Below are positions 33,032 to 42,186 of a stretch of DNA of 64,000 nucleotides, one piece after another. The position numbers and the translations under genes are program-made. The DNA lies in contig JAAWBT010000089.1 in assembly GCA_022792835.1 (NCBI GenBank), forward strand, positions 1 through 64,000, written 5' to 3'. The first letter of the stretch is position 1, and each line of letters begins with the position of its first letter. The notes beneath the pieces are model-generated. The model did not search any database and was not told the origin of the DNA. It saw nothing but the letters and a program-made list of their open reading frames with translations. The stretch is from Lachnospiraceae bacterium (GTDB lineage: Bacteria > Bacillota > Clostridia > Lachnospirales > Lachnospiraceae).

Positions 33032-34999
33032 ATGGAACAGGAAAAAAAGCTTGCACGGATGAAAAAGCTGGTTTCCCTTCTTGGGGAGGCCGGAAAGGCT
33101 TACTACCAGGAGAGCCGGGAGCTTATGAGTAATTATGAATACGACCGGCTTTACGACGAGCTTTTGACGCTGGAGCGGGAGACGGGGATTGTCCTGGGAG
33201 GGAGTCCGACCAGTCAGGTGGGATATGAGATTTTAAGCGAGCTTCCCAAGGAGGCCCATGAGAGCCCCATGCTGTCTTTAGATAAGACCAAGGAGCCTGA
33301 CGCCCTGGCGCAGTGGCTGGGAGAGAAGGAGGGGCTTCTTTCCTGGAAGCTGGACGGCCTTACGATTGTGCTCACCTACCGGGACGGGCAGCTTTTCAAG
33401 GCAGTTACCAGAGGAAACGGAGAGATCGGCGAAGTCATTACAGGCAATGCGAGGGTTTTTGCCAATGTGCCTCAGTCTATCCCCCACAAAGGGGAGTTGG
33501 CGCTCAGGGGCGAGGCTGTGATCCAGTATTCGGATTTTTATAAAATTAACGAAGAGATTGGGGAGGCTGACGCAAAGTACAAGAATCCCAGAAATCTCTG
33601 CAGCGGTTCTGTGCGGCAGCTGAACAATGAGATCACGGCCAGGCGGAACGTGAAGTTTTTTGCTTTTTCTCTGGTAAAGGCGGAAGGCGTGGACTTTGAA
33701 AACTCCAGAGAGCGGCAGCTTCGCTGGCTTTCGGGGCAGGGGTTTGACGTGGTGGAATATAAGCGGGTGAGTCAGGAGAACGTGGAAGCGGCGGTTGAGG
33801 AGTTTGCGAAAGCTGTCCCGGACAATGATTTTCCTTCTGACGGCCTGGTGCTTGTGTTTGACGACATTGCCTATGGCCGTTCTCTGGGGAGGACGGCGAA
33901 ATTCCCCAGAGATTCCATTGCCTTTAAATGGGCGGATGAGACTCAGGCGACCCGCCTTTCCTATATCGAGTGGAGTGCGTCCCGCACAGGACTGATCAAT
34001 CCGGTGGCAGTTTTTGAGCCGGTGGAGCTGGAGGGGACCACAGTGAGCCGGGCCAGCGTTCATAATGTGAGCATTGTGGAGGCATTGGCGCTTGGCGAGG
34101 GAGACGAGATCACAGTCTACAAGGCCAATATGATCATTCCTCAGATTGCCGAAAACTTTACAAGAAGCAATTCGGCGAAGATCCCAAAGACCTGTCCAGT
34201 CTGCGGCGGTCCCACGGAGATCCGGGAAGAAAATGAGGTAAAGACTTTATACTGTGTCAATCCGGAATGCCAGGCGAAAAAAATCAAGGGTTTTTCCCTG
34301 TTTGTGAGCCGGGACGCCATGAACATTGACGGACTCTCAGAAGCAACTCTGGAGAAATTTGTGGACGCCGGATTTGTAAAAGAATTTGCGGACCTGTTTC
34401 ACCTGGAGCAGTATAAGGAGCAGATCCTTTCTATGGAGGGCTTTGGGGAAAAATCCTATGAAAACCTTCAGGCTTCCCTGGAGCGGTCGAAGGAGACAAC
34501 CATGGCCAGGTTCCTCTATGGACTTGGGATCGCGGGAATCGGTGCGGCCAATGCCAGAGTGCTTTGCAGGGCCTTTGACTATGATTTTGACAAGCTCCGC
34601 CACGGGACGAGAGAGGAGTTTGAGCAGGTGGACGGGATCGGTCCGGTGATCGCTGACAGTCTCCTGGCCTATTTTCAGTCGGAGAGGAATAACGCGGAGG
34701 TAGACCGAATGCTTAAGCTGGTGACATTTCAAGACGAAATGCCATCAGCGGACGAACAAGTTCTTGGCGGAAAGACCTTTGTCATCACCGGATCCATGGA
34801 GCGGTTTGCAAACAGGAATGAGGCAAAGGCTCTCATTGAATCAATGGGCGGCAAGGTGACTGGTTCCGTGACAGCCAAGACGGATTACCTCATCAACAAC
34901 GATATCACGTCAAAGTCCTCTAAAAATAAAAAAGCAAAGGAACTGGGAATTCCCATTCTCACAGAGGAGGAATTTTTGAACCTGATCAGACAGGAGTAA
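33032..34999 (+). CDS. ligA: NAD-dependent DNA ligase LigA
   Basis: A 655-residue ligase. Order of domains: Ia NAD-binding (residues 20-45, YYQESRELMSNYEYDRLYDE), adenylation with nucleophile Lys106 in WKLDGLT, OB fold, a four-Cys zinc finger (CPVCGG and CVNPECQ), helix-hairpin-helix repeats and a C-terminal BRCT domain (GGKTFVITGSMERFANRNEA). Start at 33032 (MEQEKKLARM); a longer frame from 32978 overlaps the preceding gene. In domain Ia the Asp that contacts NMN in E. coli LigA (Asp32) is Asn34 here. Length is otherwise normal. It seals nicks in replication and repair. Confidence 0.96.
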   Translation: MEQEKKLARMKKLVSLLGEAGKAYYQESRELMSNYEYDRLYDELLTLERETGIVLGGSPTSQVGYEILSELPKEAHESPMLSLDKTKEPDALAQWLGEKEGLLSWKLDGLTIVLTYRDGQLFKAVTRGNGEIGEVITGNARVFANVPQSIPHKGELALRGEAVIQYSDFYKINEEIGEADAKYKNPRNLCSGSVRQLNNEITARRNVKFFAFSLVKAEGVDFENSRERQLRWLSGQGFDVVEYKRVSQENVEAAVEEFAKAVPDNDFPSDGLVLVFDDIAYGRSLGRTAKFPRDSIAFKWADETQATRLSYIEWSASRTGLINPVAVFEPVELEGTTVSRASVHNVSIVEALALGEGDEITVYKANMIIPQIAENFTRSNSAKIPKTCPVCGGPTEIREENEVKTLYCVNPECQAKKIKGFSLFVSRDAMNIDGLSEATLEKFVDAGFVKEFADLFHLEQYKEQILSMEGFGEKSYENLQASLERSKETTMARFLYGLGIAGIGAANARVLCRAFDYDFDKLRHGTREEFEQVDGIGPVIADSLLAYFQSERNNAEVDRMLKLVTFQDEMPSADEQVLGGKTFVITGSMERFANRNEAKALIESMGGKVTGSVTAKTDYLINNDITSKSSKNKKAKELGIPILTEEEFLNLIRQE

Positions 35000-35002
35000 A
35001 TT

Positions 35003-35908
35003 ATGCCGATTAAAGTACAGAACAATCTGCCCGCGCGGGCAATTCTTGAGACAGAAAATATTTTTATGATGGATGAAAACCGGGCTGTTTCCCAGGATAT
35101 CCGCCCTCTCCAGATCGTAATCTTAAATTTAATGCCAGTGAAGGAGGACACGGAGACCCAGCTTTTGCGGGCCCTTTCCAATACGCCCATCCAACTTGAC
35201 ATTACGTTCCTTCATATGCAAAGCCACGAGTCAACCCACACCTCAGTCAGTCATTTGAATCAGTTTTATGTGACCTTTGACGCCATCCGGAAGAAAAAAT
35301 TTGACGGGATGATCATCACCGGGGCGCCGGTAGAACAGATGGAATTCGAGGAGGTGGACTATTGGCCGGAGCTTTCTGAGATCATGGCCTGGAGCGATGC
35401 CAACGTGACCTCCACGGTCCATATCTGCTGGGGCGCCCAGGCGGGGCTTTACTATCATTATGGCATACAGAAGCATGAGATGGAAAAGAAGCTCTTCGGG
35501 ATCTTTGAGCAGAGAGTGATAAACCGTACCATTCCTCTGGTCCGCGGCTTTGACGATGTGTTCCGGGCTCCCCATTCCCGCTACACTTATGTAAAAAAGG
35601 AAGATATTGAGGCCTGCCCAGATCTTTTGGTCCTGGCCGAGTCTGATGAGGCTGGCGTGTTCCTGGTCCAGAGCCTTGACGGAAAGCGCATCTTCGTCAT
35701 GGGTCATCCGGAATACGACAGGGTTACTCTGGACGGCGAGTACCGCCGCGACCAGGGCAGGGGTATGGATACTGCCATCCCGAAAAATTATTATCCGGAC
35801 GATGACCCGCAAAAACGTCCCTGCCTTTCCTGGCGGATGCACGCCAACGCGCTCTACAACAACTGGATTAATTTTTATGTCTACCAGGTGACTCCGTATG
35901 AGCTGTAG
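35003..35908 (+). CDS. metA: Homoserine O-acetyltransferase (MetA family)
   Basis: A 301-residue MetA (HTS-family) enzyme that acylates L-homoserine in methionine synthesis. The catalytic Cys142 is in HICWGAQAG, and [14 protein letters not shown] carries the His/Glu pair. Residue 111 is Glu (GAPVEQMEF). Published work on Bacillus cereus and E. coli MetA showed that Glu at this position favours acetyl-CoA while Gly favours succinyl-CoA, so acetyltransferase activity is predicted. It starts 3 bp after ligA with CAGGAG before it, and appears to be the last gene of the rluF-ligA-metA string. Confidence 0.95.
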   Translation: MPIKVQNNLPARAILETENIFMMDENRAVSQDIRPLQIVILNLMPVKEDTETQLLRALSNTPIQLDITFLHMQSHESTHTSVSHLNQFYVTFDAIRKKKFDGMIITGAPVEQMEFEEVDYWPELSEIMAWSDANVTSTVHICWGAQAGLYYHYGIQKHEMEKKLFGIFEQRVINRTIPLVRGFDDVFRAPHSRYTYVKKEDIEACPDLLVLAESDEAGVFLVQSLDGKRIFVMGHPEYDRVTLDGEYRRDQGRGMDTAIPKNYYPDDDPQKRPCLSWRMHANALYNNWINFYVYQVTPYEL

Positions 35909-35966
35909 GGAAGAGACTCATATAATAAAAGGAAAAATGTAAAAAAATCAATTATTATGATAGGAA

Positions 35967-36019
35967 AAGGGGCTGTTGCGCAAACGTAGATCAATCATCT
36001 ACCAGTGTAACAACCCCTT
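35967..36019. repeat. Imperfect inverted-repeat element at the left edge of the A+T-rich island
   Basis: AGGGGCTGTTGCGC (35968-35981) pairs, with one mismatch and two wobbles, with GTGTAACAACCCCT (36005-36018), enclosing a second stem GTAGAT / ATCTAC. It could be an intergenic palindromic repeat, a mobile-element remnant or a terminator. Only this copy was seen in the window. It opens the 338-bp gene-free stretch 35909-36246. Confidence 0.5.
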
Positions 36020-36085
36020 ATAGTGTTCTGTTTGTCAGCGTTGATGATAAGTGATTGAAATTGATGATGAATGGATGATAATTAT

Positions 36086-36126
36086 GGGGCATATCAGATG
36101 TGGAAGTCTGGTATCCCCTATTTTTT
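36086..36126 (+). terminator. Intrinsic terminator upstream of the NACHT gene
   Basis: GGGG, one bulged C, then ATATCAGA pairs with TCTGGTATCCCC around an 8-nt loop and is followed by TATTTTTT. It insulates the NACHT gene from the ligA-metA side. The rest of 35909-36246 holds the inverted repeat at 35967 and the promoter at 36133. Confidence 0.8.
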
Positions 36127-36132
36127 ATAATT

Positions 36133-36161
36133 TTTACAAATGATTACAAAAAAGATAGAAT
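36133..36161 (+). promoter_or_regulatory. Sigma-A-type promoter for the NACHT gene
   Basis: TTTACA (36133-36138) and TAGAAT (36156-36161) with 17-bp spacing lie directly after the terminator and about 85 bp before the start codon. No operator-like repeat is apparent, so expression may be constitutive. Confidence 0.5.
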
Positions 36162-36246
36162 GAAACCAAGATATGTGCTAATATTTAGAACAAAAGAGAC
36201 AGATGTGTCTTGCGGTAAATATTTAAAGCACAGGGAGATAAAGGGA

Positions 36247-38988
36247 ATGGGAATGGTAGCCAGTGCCATATCGGCAGTATTAAAATCAGTTTTGGGCGAT
36301 AAATTCGGAAGTGGATTAACGAAAGAGCTGATAGGAATTTCAATAGATGGAATATCGGAAAAAGGTATAAATGATATTACTGATTTTATTAATAATGGAA
36401 AGTCGAAAATGGAACATATTCTCTCCAGGGAAAATATGAAATCTATGAATATTTCAGGAGCTGCTGCCGACTATGTGGCAGCTGAGATAAAAGATTTGTT
36501 TTTCAGAATGGATATTACGGATGAGGTGATCAGACATTGTAGATATGACAGTTATAAATTGAAGGATTTTATGTGGAACAAGTATGTTGTATATAAGGGT
36601 GAATACATAGAGTATGAGAGTGATATCAAAAAAGGCATATTCGCTGTTGCTGAAACATTGATTGGTTTGATGTATGAAAGTGAAAGGTTTAGTGAAAAGC
36701 TGCTAATCCAGATAAGTAATACTGTTGATGGCACCAATACAGGATTACAAAATATGTCTGGTTATTTGAAAGAGAATTTCAGTAAGCTGGATGATAACAG
36801 CCAGATAGCGCTTAACATATTATTGACGGTTTTAGAGCAGGTTCAGAAAATGAACGCACAGGACAATAAAATAAAAACCGGGGATGATGAGACGAAAAAG
36901 CTTCAAAACAATAAAAAAGAAAAATATATAGAACATTGGAAGAGCAGATTGTTTCTTCATATTGATAATGATGAAAATCCGATAACCATAGCGGAGGCTT
37001 TTATTATACCTGACTTTGAAACGCATAAATCAATTATGAAAATAGAATCACATGATGATTCCTTGGAAGAACGAATAGATAAGTTTATAAAATACGATAG
37101 GACTTCAACTATGCTGATCAGAGGAGTGCCGGGAATCGGAAAGTCAACTATTATATCATGGATTGCAAATCAATATAGAGATGATGAGAGAGTTGTTATA
37201 TTGAGGTTTCGTGATTGGGAGAGAGAAGAATTAGAGAAAGGCTTTTTGAAAGCAATATGTACTGAACTGCAATGTAAGAAGGATCATTTGAATAATAAAA
37301 TATTAATATTAGATGGCTTTGACGAGATAAAATCATTATCTAATCGGCATAGATTGCTTGATGTTTTTTTTAATGAAATAAAAGATTTTAATACTAAATA
37401 TATCATAACATCAAGACCGTCTTATATCAGTTCGGAAAATTTTAATAATGTGATTGAGCTTTTACCGTTTAGTATTGAAAAAATAAAATGTTTTTATAAG
37501 AAGATAACTGGAATCGAATTAAAAAATAAAAAAATATATAACACAGAAGTTTTGGGTATCCCTGTCATTTTGTATATGGCGATTATGTCAAGGATAAAGA
37601 TTGAAAGAGAAATAGACAGAGCAGAATTATATGGTCGTGTTTTTGCAAAGAAGAGTGGGATATTTGATAGATTTTACTGTGAAGGGATGGGATATGATAA
37701 AGGGGCGCATGTTTTAAGAAGCAGTGAAAATATTGGAAAATATTTGGAATTTTTACGGGAAATAGCATTTCGGATGTTTGAAAAGAATAAAACGTCTTTA
37801 GCGGTGGATGAATATCAAATACCACAATTGGAATTTCAGGGAGAAAGAGTAAGTATTTTAGAGTTTCCAATCAAGTATTTATTTGAAAATACGATTTCTG
37901 ATATTGAATTTATACATAAGTCGATCTATGAATATTTTGTCGCCGAATATTTAGGAGAAAAAATATTTGAGGCTGTCACAGGAAAAAATATCGGAGATTC
38001 AGCTGCCATATTAGGCGATATATTGAGAAATAATATTATCAGTGACGAAATAGCGGAATATTTATCATATAAAATATTAAGGAAAAACATGATTATAGAG
38101 CGCATTGATTTAAAAGAATATTTGGAGATGCCTTCTCAGCAGGATGTAACTGATTTTTTATCTGCTGTTTTTTCCGTAATGCTGAAAAACGGAATGACTG
38201 GTTTCTGCGAAAAAAATTATTCCAATATTATATCGTGCGAGTTAAATATTTTTAAAAATATGCTGAAAATATTTCAATTTTGTTTGAATGGTGACGCTAA
38301 ATTACTTGTAGAACACAAAAATGAATTTGTCATATATTTATCCTATTTGAATGTAAGAGATGATGAAGCAGTTTTGGCATATATTGATTTGAATGGAACA
38401 AAATTTGAAAATATATCAATGAGTAATATCACATTTCAAGCAGTGGATTTAAGCCATGCAATATTTGATAAAGTGAATTTGAACCATGTTTGTTTTGAGG
38501 ATGTTGAATTAAGTGGAACAAAATTTGTCGATGTAAATATAAATAACACAACTTTTTCATATGTTAATTTCGAAGAAGCGATCTTTGAAAAATCCAATTT
38601 AAAAGAGTGTGAAATAATAAGATCAAGATTAAAAACGAAAATGACAGATGTTGATTTGGAAGGAACTAAGTTTAAAGAGTCGATTTTAGAATATCTTGAT
38701 TTAAGCAACAGTAATTTGAAATATGTGCTATTTAATAAGAATGTAATCTCAGATGATGCCTCCATTATTTTTGATAACGCAATCATTGATCTTATATTAA
38801 TACTGGAAGTAAAAAAAGTATTCGGCGATAAAGTGAATAATTGTAGAATTGATATGTGCGATAATATAGTAACTTATCAGGAATATATTAATATTAGAGA
38901 GAAAAAACTGTCTGAATTGCAGGACGAAATATTAGAATTATTTAAGAGCGGAAAAAATTATTCAGAGATAGAATCTCATTCAAAATAA
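36247..38988 (+). CDS. NACHT-domain STAND NTPase with C-terminal pentapeptide repeats (bacterial NLR-like)
   Basis: A protein of about 914 residues. The N-terminal 270 residues are a helical, uncharacterised region (ASAISAVLKSVLGDKFGSG). The NACHT NTPase follows, with P-loop GVPGIGKST near 293-301 and Walker B ILILDGFDEI near 351-360 (the DGFDE form is characteristic of NACHT). A helical winged-helix/sensor region comes next. Residues about 715-830 are pentapeptide repeats with A/C/S-D/N-L/F-x-x periodicity (TFQAVDLSHAIFDKVNL and following). Start: ATG 36247 after AGGGAG; ATG 36253 is possible; an in-frame start at 36100 lies inside the terminator. The gene is much richer in A+T than its neighbours and stands alone. 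Proteins of this class include antiphage bNACHT/Avs-like NLRs, but this function is inferred. Confidence 0.9.
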   Translation: MGMVASAISAVLKSVLGDKFGSGLTKELIGISIDGISEKGINDITDFINNGKSKMEHILSRENMKSMNISGAAADYVAAEIKDLFFRMDITDEVIRHCRYDSYKLKDFMWNKYVVYKGEYIEYESDIKKGIFAVAETLIGLMYESERFSEKLLIQISNTVDGTNTGLQNMSGYLKENFSKLDDNSQIALNILLTVLEQVQKMNAQDNKIKTGDDETKKLQNNKKEKYIEHWKSRLFLHIDNDENPITIAEAFIIPDFETHKSIMKIESHDDSLEERIDKFIKYDRTSTMLIRGVPGIGKSTIISWIANQYRDDERVVILRFRDWEREELEKGFLKAICTELQCKKDHLNNKILILDGFDEIKSLSNRHRLLDVFFNEIKDFNTKYIITSRPSYISSENFNNVIELLPFSIEKIKCFYKKITGIELKNKKIYNTEVLGIPVILYMAIMSRIKIEREIDRAELYGRVFAKKSGIFDRFYCEGMGYDKGAHVLRSSENIGKYLEFLREIAFRMFEKNKTSLAVDEYQIPQLEFQGERVSILEFPIKYLFENTISDIEFIHKSIYEYFVAEYLGEKIFEAVTGKNIGDSAAILGDILRNNIISDEIAEYLSYKILRKNMIIERIDLKEYLEMPSQQDVTDFLSAVFSVMLKNGMTGFCEKNYSNIISCELNIFKNMLKIFQFCLNGDAKLLVEHKNEFVIYLSYLNVRDDEAVLAYIDLNGTKFENISMSNITFQAVDLSHAIFDKVNLNHVCFEDVELSGTKFVDVNINNTTFSYVNFEEAIFEKSNLKECEIIRSRLKTKMTDVDLEGTKFKESILEYLDLSNSNLKYVLFNKNVISDDASIIFDNAIIDLILILEVKKVFGDKVNNCRIDMCDNIVTYQEYINIREKKLSELQDEILELFKSGKNYSEIESHSK

Positions 38989-39048
38989 AAAATGCCCGCT
39001 GCCTGCCGCCTGTACTGCAGATCCGGAGACAGCCAATGAAAGTTTAAA

Positions 39049-39093
39049 GGCCCCCCGCCCCACAACTGATTAACCAGTTGTGAGGCGGGGGCC
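39049..39093 (-). terminator. Terminator of the flavodiiron gene, possibly bidirectional
   Basis: A very stable stem (about 19 pairs with one mismatch region: GGCCCCCCGCC and CACAACTG against their complements) is followed on the minus strand by a T-rich tail (TTTAAACTTT). It also lies 60 bp after the NACHT stop, so it may stop transcription from both sides. Nothing else is seen between 38989 and 39146. Confidence 0.8.
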
Positions 39094-39146
39094 GGTAAAA
39101 ATCCTGGTCTTCTGTCAGCAGAATGCAGGAACAAGATACATGGGGT

Positions 39147-40937
39147 TTATCCGATGGGCTCAAAATCAGCCGCGCCGTGTTTGCAGAGCGGGCAGATGAA
39201 ATCATCGGGAAGCTCGTCTCCTTCATAGATGTAACCGCAGACCTTGCACACAAAGCCTTTCTTTCCCTCTGTCTGGGGCTTGGGCTTCACATTCTTCTGA
39301 TAGTAGGTGTAGGTCATGGTCTCCACGTTGGTGATAACTCTCGCCTCAGTGACGCTGCAGATAAACATTCCGTGGGTGTCCAGGTCAATATACTGCTCCA
39401 CCTTCAAGGACATGAAGGAGTTGATATACTTGGGCAGGAATACCAGGCCGTTGTCAGAACGGAGAGGCGTGATGCCGGCAAATTTATCTGCATTCCGGCC
39501 GCTCTGGAAGCCATAAGTCTGGAACACAGAGAAAGGAGCATCCGTGGACAGGCAGTTTAAATTCATGATGCCGGTCTGCTTGATCACGTGGTGAGAGTAA
39601 TTGGCCTTGTTGATGGTGACGGCGATCCGGTTGGGGGTGTTGGTCACCTGGGAAACGGTGTTGACAATGAGGCCGTTATCCTTCTTTCCGTCGCTGGAAG
39701 TCACCACATAGAGGCCGTATCCAATGTTGAACAATGCCGTCAAATCATTTTTGTCGGCCGTATCGCTGTGCTGTGCCAGGTAATCCTTGCAGAGCTCATC
39801 AGCGAGAGTTTCAAGCTGGGCGCTGCTCTCGTCGCTTAAGGCGGACATGAGATGGACCGTGGTGTCCGTAAAGGTCAACTTTTTGCAGCCGGACAGCATG
39901 TTTTTCATGACCTTGGCGGCCATGGGAGCCCAGCTTCCGTTTTCGATTAAGGCAACCGTGCGGTTCTGATAATTGCGCTCTGTCAGATGCTCGATGAAAT
40001 CCCGCATGAAGGGGAAGATTCCGGCGTTGTAGGTGGTGGTGGCAAGCACCAGTTTTCCGTAACGGAAAGCGTCCTCCACAGCCTCCGCCATGTCGCAGCG
40101 GGCCAGGTCATGGACAATGACCTCAGGGCAGCCTTTGGCGCGGAACTTGTCCGCCAGGACCTCCACAGCTTTTTTGGTGTGACCGTATACGGAAGTATAG
40201 GCGATCACAATGCCGTCCGTCTCCACCTCATAAGAGGACCAGATATTGTAAAGATTTAGGTAATAACCCAGGTTTTCCTTGAGAACAGGACCGTGGGTAG
40301 GGCAGATAACCTGGATGTCCAGGCCGGCCGCCTTCTTAAGAAGGTTCTGTACCTGTGCGCCGTATTTCCCAACAATGCCGATGTAATAACGGCGGGCCTC
40401 GCATGCCCAGTCCTCCTCCACATCAAGGGCGCCGAACTTTCCGAAACCGTCTGCGGAGAAAAGGACTTTGTCACAGGTATCATAGGTGACAAGAACCTCC
40501 GGCCAGTGGACCATGGGAGCTTCCACGAAAGCAAGGGAGTGCTTCCCGAGAGAAAGACTGTCTCCTTCCTTTACCACCACCTGCCTGTCTTCATAATCTG
40601 TGCCGAAAAACTGCTTCATCATGACAAAGGCTTTGGCAGAGGAGACAATGGTCGTGTCTGTGTAAGTCTGCATAAAGCCTGCGATGCTGCCTGCATGGTC
40701 CGGCTCCATGTGCTGGATGATCAGGTAATCCGGCGCCTTAGAACCAAGTACACCCTGGATATTATCTAACCATTCATGGGTAAAATGAGCATCGACTGTG
40801 TCGAATACAGCTGTTTTGTCATCGAGAACCACATAAGAATTGTAGGCCATGCCGTTTTTGACCACGTACTGACCTTCAAAAAGATCTACCTCATGGTCAT
40901 TCACACCTACATATTTAATGTCCTTTGTAATTTCCAT
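39147..40937 (-). CDS. Flavodiiron protein fused to flavin reductase and rubredoxin
   Basis: A 596-residue multidomain enzyme that reduces O2 and/or NO to protect the anaerobe. Residues 1-250 are the metallo-beta-lactamase-like diiron core with ligands His76, Glu78, Asp80 and His81 (HMEPDHAGS), then His in MVHWPEV, Asp in FSADGFG and His in CPTHGPV. Residues about 255-395 are the flavodoxin domain (AYTSVYGHTKKAVEVLAD). Residues about 400-545 are a flavin reductase-like FMN domain (LYVVTSSDGKKDNGLIVNTV). The C-terminal 45 residues are a rubredoxin with CKVCGY and CPLCKHG. The fusion puts its own electron-transfer chain on one polypeptide. The ribosome site AAAGGAG precedes the start. Monocistronic. 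Confidence 0.95.
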   Translation of the reverse strand: MEITKDIKYVGVNDHEVDLFEGQYVVKNGMAYNSYVVLDDKTAVFDTVDAHFTHEWLDNIQGVLGSKAPDYLIIQHMEPDHAGSIAGFMQTYTDTTIVSSAKAFVMMKQFFGTDYEDRQVVVKEGDSLSLGKHSLAFVEAPMVHWPEVLVTYDTCDKVLFSADGFGKFGALDVEEDWACEARRYYIGIVGKYGAQVQNLLKKAAGLDIQVICPTHGPVLKENLGYYLNLYNIWSSYEVETDGIVIAYTSVYGHTKKAVEVLADKFRAKGCPEVIVHDLARCDMAEAVEDAFRYGKLVLATTTYNAGIFPFMRDFIEHLTERNYQNRTVALIENGSWAPMAAKVMKNMLSGCKKLTFTDTTVHLMSALSDESSAQLETLADELCKDYLAQHSDTADKNDLTALFNIGYGLYVVTSSDGKKDNGLIVNTVSQVTNTPNRIAVTINKANYSHHVIKQTGIMNLNCLSTDAPFSVFQTYGFQSGRNADKFAGITPLRSDNGLVFLPKYINSFMSLKVEQYIDLDTHGMFICSVTEARVITNVETMTYTYYQKNVKPKPQTEGKKGFVCKVCGYIYEGDELPDDFICPLCKHGAADFEPIG

Positions 40938-41086
40938 GGCTAATCACTCCTTTATCAAAATTTGTTTTAAAAATGTAAAGATATCCGTCGTTATTATAGC
41001 ATATGGCTCTTGCCAATGGGAAGAGGATATTTCTATTTATTTTCTATTGTTTTCCGAAAAATGCAGAAAAATACTTGAAAAAACAC

Positions 41087-41116
41087 TTGCACTTTATTGT
41101 GATAATGTGCTACTAT
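41087..41116 (+). promoter_or_regulatory. Promoter of the amino-acid ABC importer
   Basis: TTGCAC (41087-41092) and TACTAT (41111-41116) are 18 bp apart, about 65 bp before the lipoprotein start. The interval 40938-41182 otherwise holds only A+T-rich sequence between divergent genes and a small CGGCG-type hairpin near 41125. Confidence 0.5.
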
Positions 41117-41182
41117 AACATAGTCGGCGTCAGGCGCCGGAAAAATGAGGAGAAATTGTTGAGACGAGGAGGAACTTAAGTT

Positions 41183-42091
41183 ATGAAGAAACTGGCAGCA
41201 TTATTCATGGCGGCTGTGGTCATGGCAGGGGTTTTTGCAGGCTGCGGCGGGAAAGAAGAAAAGGATGAGACAAAGGCGGGGACAACGGCTGCTCAGACAG
41301 AAACCAGTGCAAAGGCGGAATCAGAGAGCGCAAAAGAGACCGCAGGTGAGACAGAAAAGCCTGCAGAGTCAGAAGGCGCTTCCGACAGTGATATGGCCTA
41401 TGTGAAGGAGAAAGGGAAACTGGTGGTGGGAATCACCGAGTTTGAGCCCATGGATTATCAGAATGAAAGCGGCGAGTGGGTCGGCTTTGACGCAGATATG
41501 GCGAAGGCCTTTGCAGAGAGTCTTGGCGTTGAGGTGGAATTTATAGAAATCGTATGGGACAACAAGATTCTGGAGCTGGACGGAAAAAGCATTGACTGCG
41601 TATGGAACGGCATGACTTTGACAGATGAGGTGACAAGCGCCATGGAGTGTTCGAAACCTTACTGTATGAATGCCCAGACAGTCATCGTGCCTGCGGATAA
41701 GGCAGACCAGTATCAGGATGAGGCGAGCCTTTCTGAGCTGACCTTTGCTGTGGAGGCGGGAAGCGCCGGAGAGGCAGAGGCCAAAGCAAGGGAACTGGAG
41801 TATACCCCGGTGAGCCAGCAGTCGGATGCACTGATGGAAGTGGCGGCAGGGACTTCTGATGCGGCAATTATTGACTCACTGATGGCAGGAGCCATGGTGG
41901 GAGAGGGAACCGGTTATGGAGATCTGACCTATACCATCAGCTTAAACGGAGAAGAATACGGCGTTGGATTCCGTAAGGGCTCTGATCTGGCAGAAGCTTT
42001 GAACCAGTTCTTTGCAGAAAGCTACGCGGACGGCTCTATGATGAAGTGTGCCGAGACCTACGGCGTGCAGGCTGCTATCATTGAGCAGTAG
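41183..42091 (+). CDS. Amino-acid ABC importer substrate-binding lipoprotein (SBP family 3)
   Basis: A 302-residue lipoprotein. Signal peptide with lipobox VFAGC (Cys21), then a Glu/Ala/Thr-rich linker to about residue 70. The binding domain opens KGKLVVGITEFEPMDYQNESG and contains GFDADMAKAFAESLGVEVEF and WNGMTLTDEV, typical of polar amino-acid binding proteins (His/Arg/Gln/cystine group). It delivers substrate to the permease and ATPase encoded next. The ligand cannot be fixed from sequence. The ribosome site AGGAGG precedes the start. Confidence 0.92.
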   Translation: MKKLAALFMAAVVMAGVFAGCGGKEEKDETKAGTTAAQTETSAKAESESAKETAGETEKPAESEGASDSDMAYVKEKGKLVVGITEFEPMDYQNESGEWVGFDADMAKAFAESLGVEVEFIEIVWDNKILELDGKSIDCVWNGMTLTDEVTSAMECSKPYCMNAQTVIVPADKADQYQDEASLSELTFAVEAGSAGEAEAKARELEYTPVSQQSDALMEVAAGTSDAAIIDSLMAGAMVGEGTGYGDLTYTISLNGEEYGVGFRKGSDLAEALNQFFAESYADGSMMKCAETYGVQAAIIEQ

Positions 42092-42109
42092 TTTTGAAGA
42101 AGATTTGAT

Positions 42110-42136
42110 GGAGAGCGGGGATTCCGCTCTCCTTTT
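42110..42136 (+). terminator. Intercistronic terminator/attenuator after the lipoprotein gene
   Basis: GGAGAGCGG (42110-42118) pairs perfectly with CCGCTCTCC (42124-42132) around GGATT and is followed by TTTT. Partial termination here would give more lipoprotein than permease, a common arrangement in such importers. Confidence 0.75.
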
Positions 42137-42186
42137 GCCCCTGAAGACAGGGCGGGTAGACTAAGATTTTTTCACAGGAGAAGACT

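Noticed and set aside
36100-36246. Earlier in-frame start for the NACHT gene
   Set aside because: It falls inside the intrinsic terminator and upstream of the promoter, with no ribosome site.
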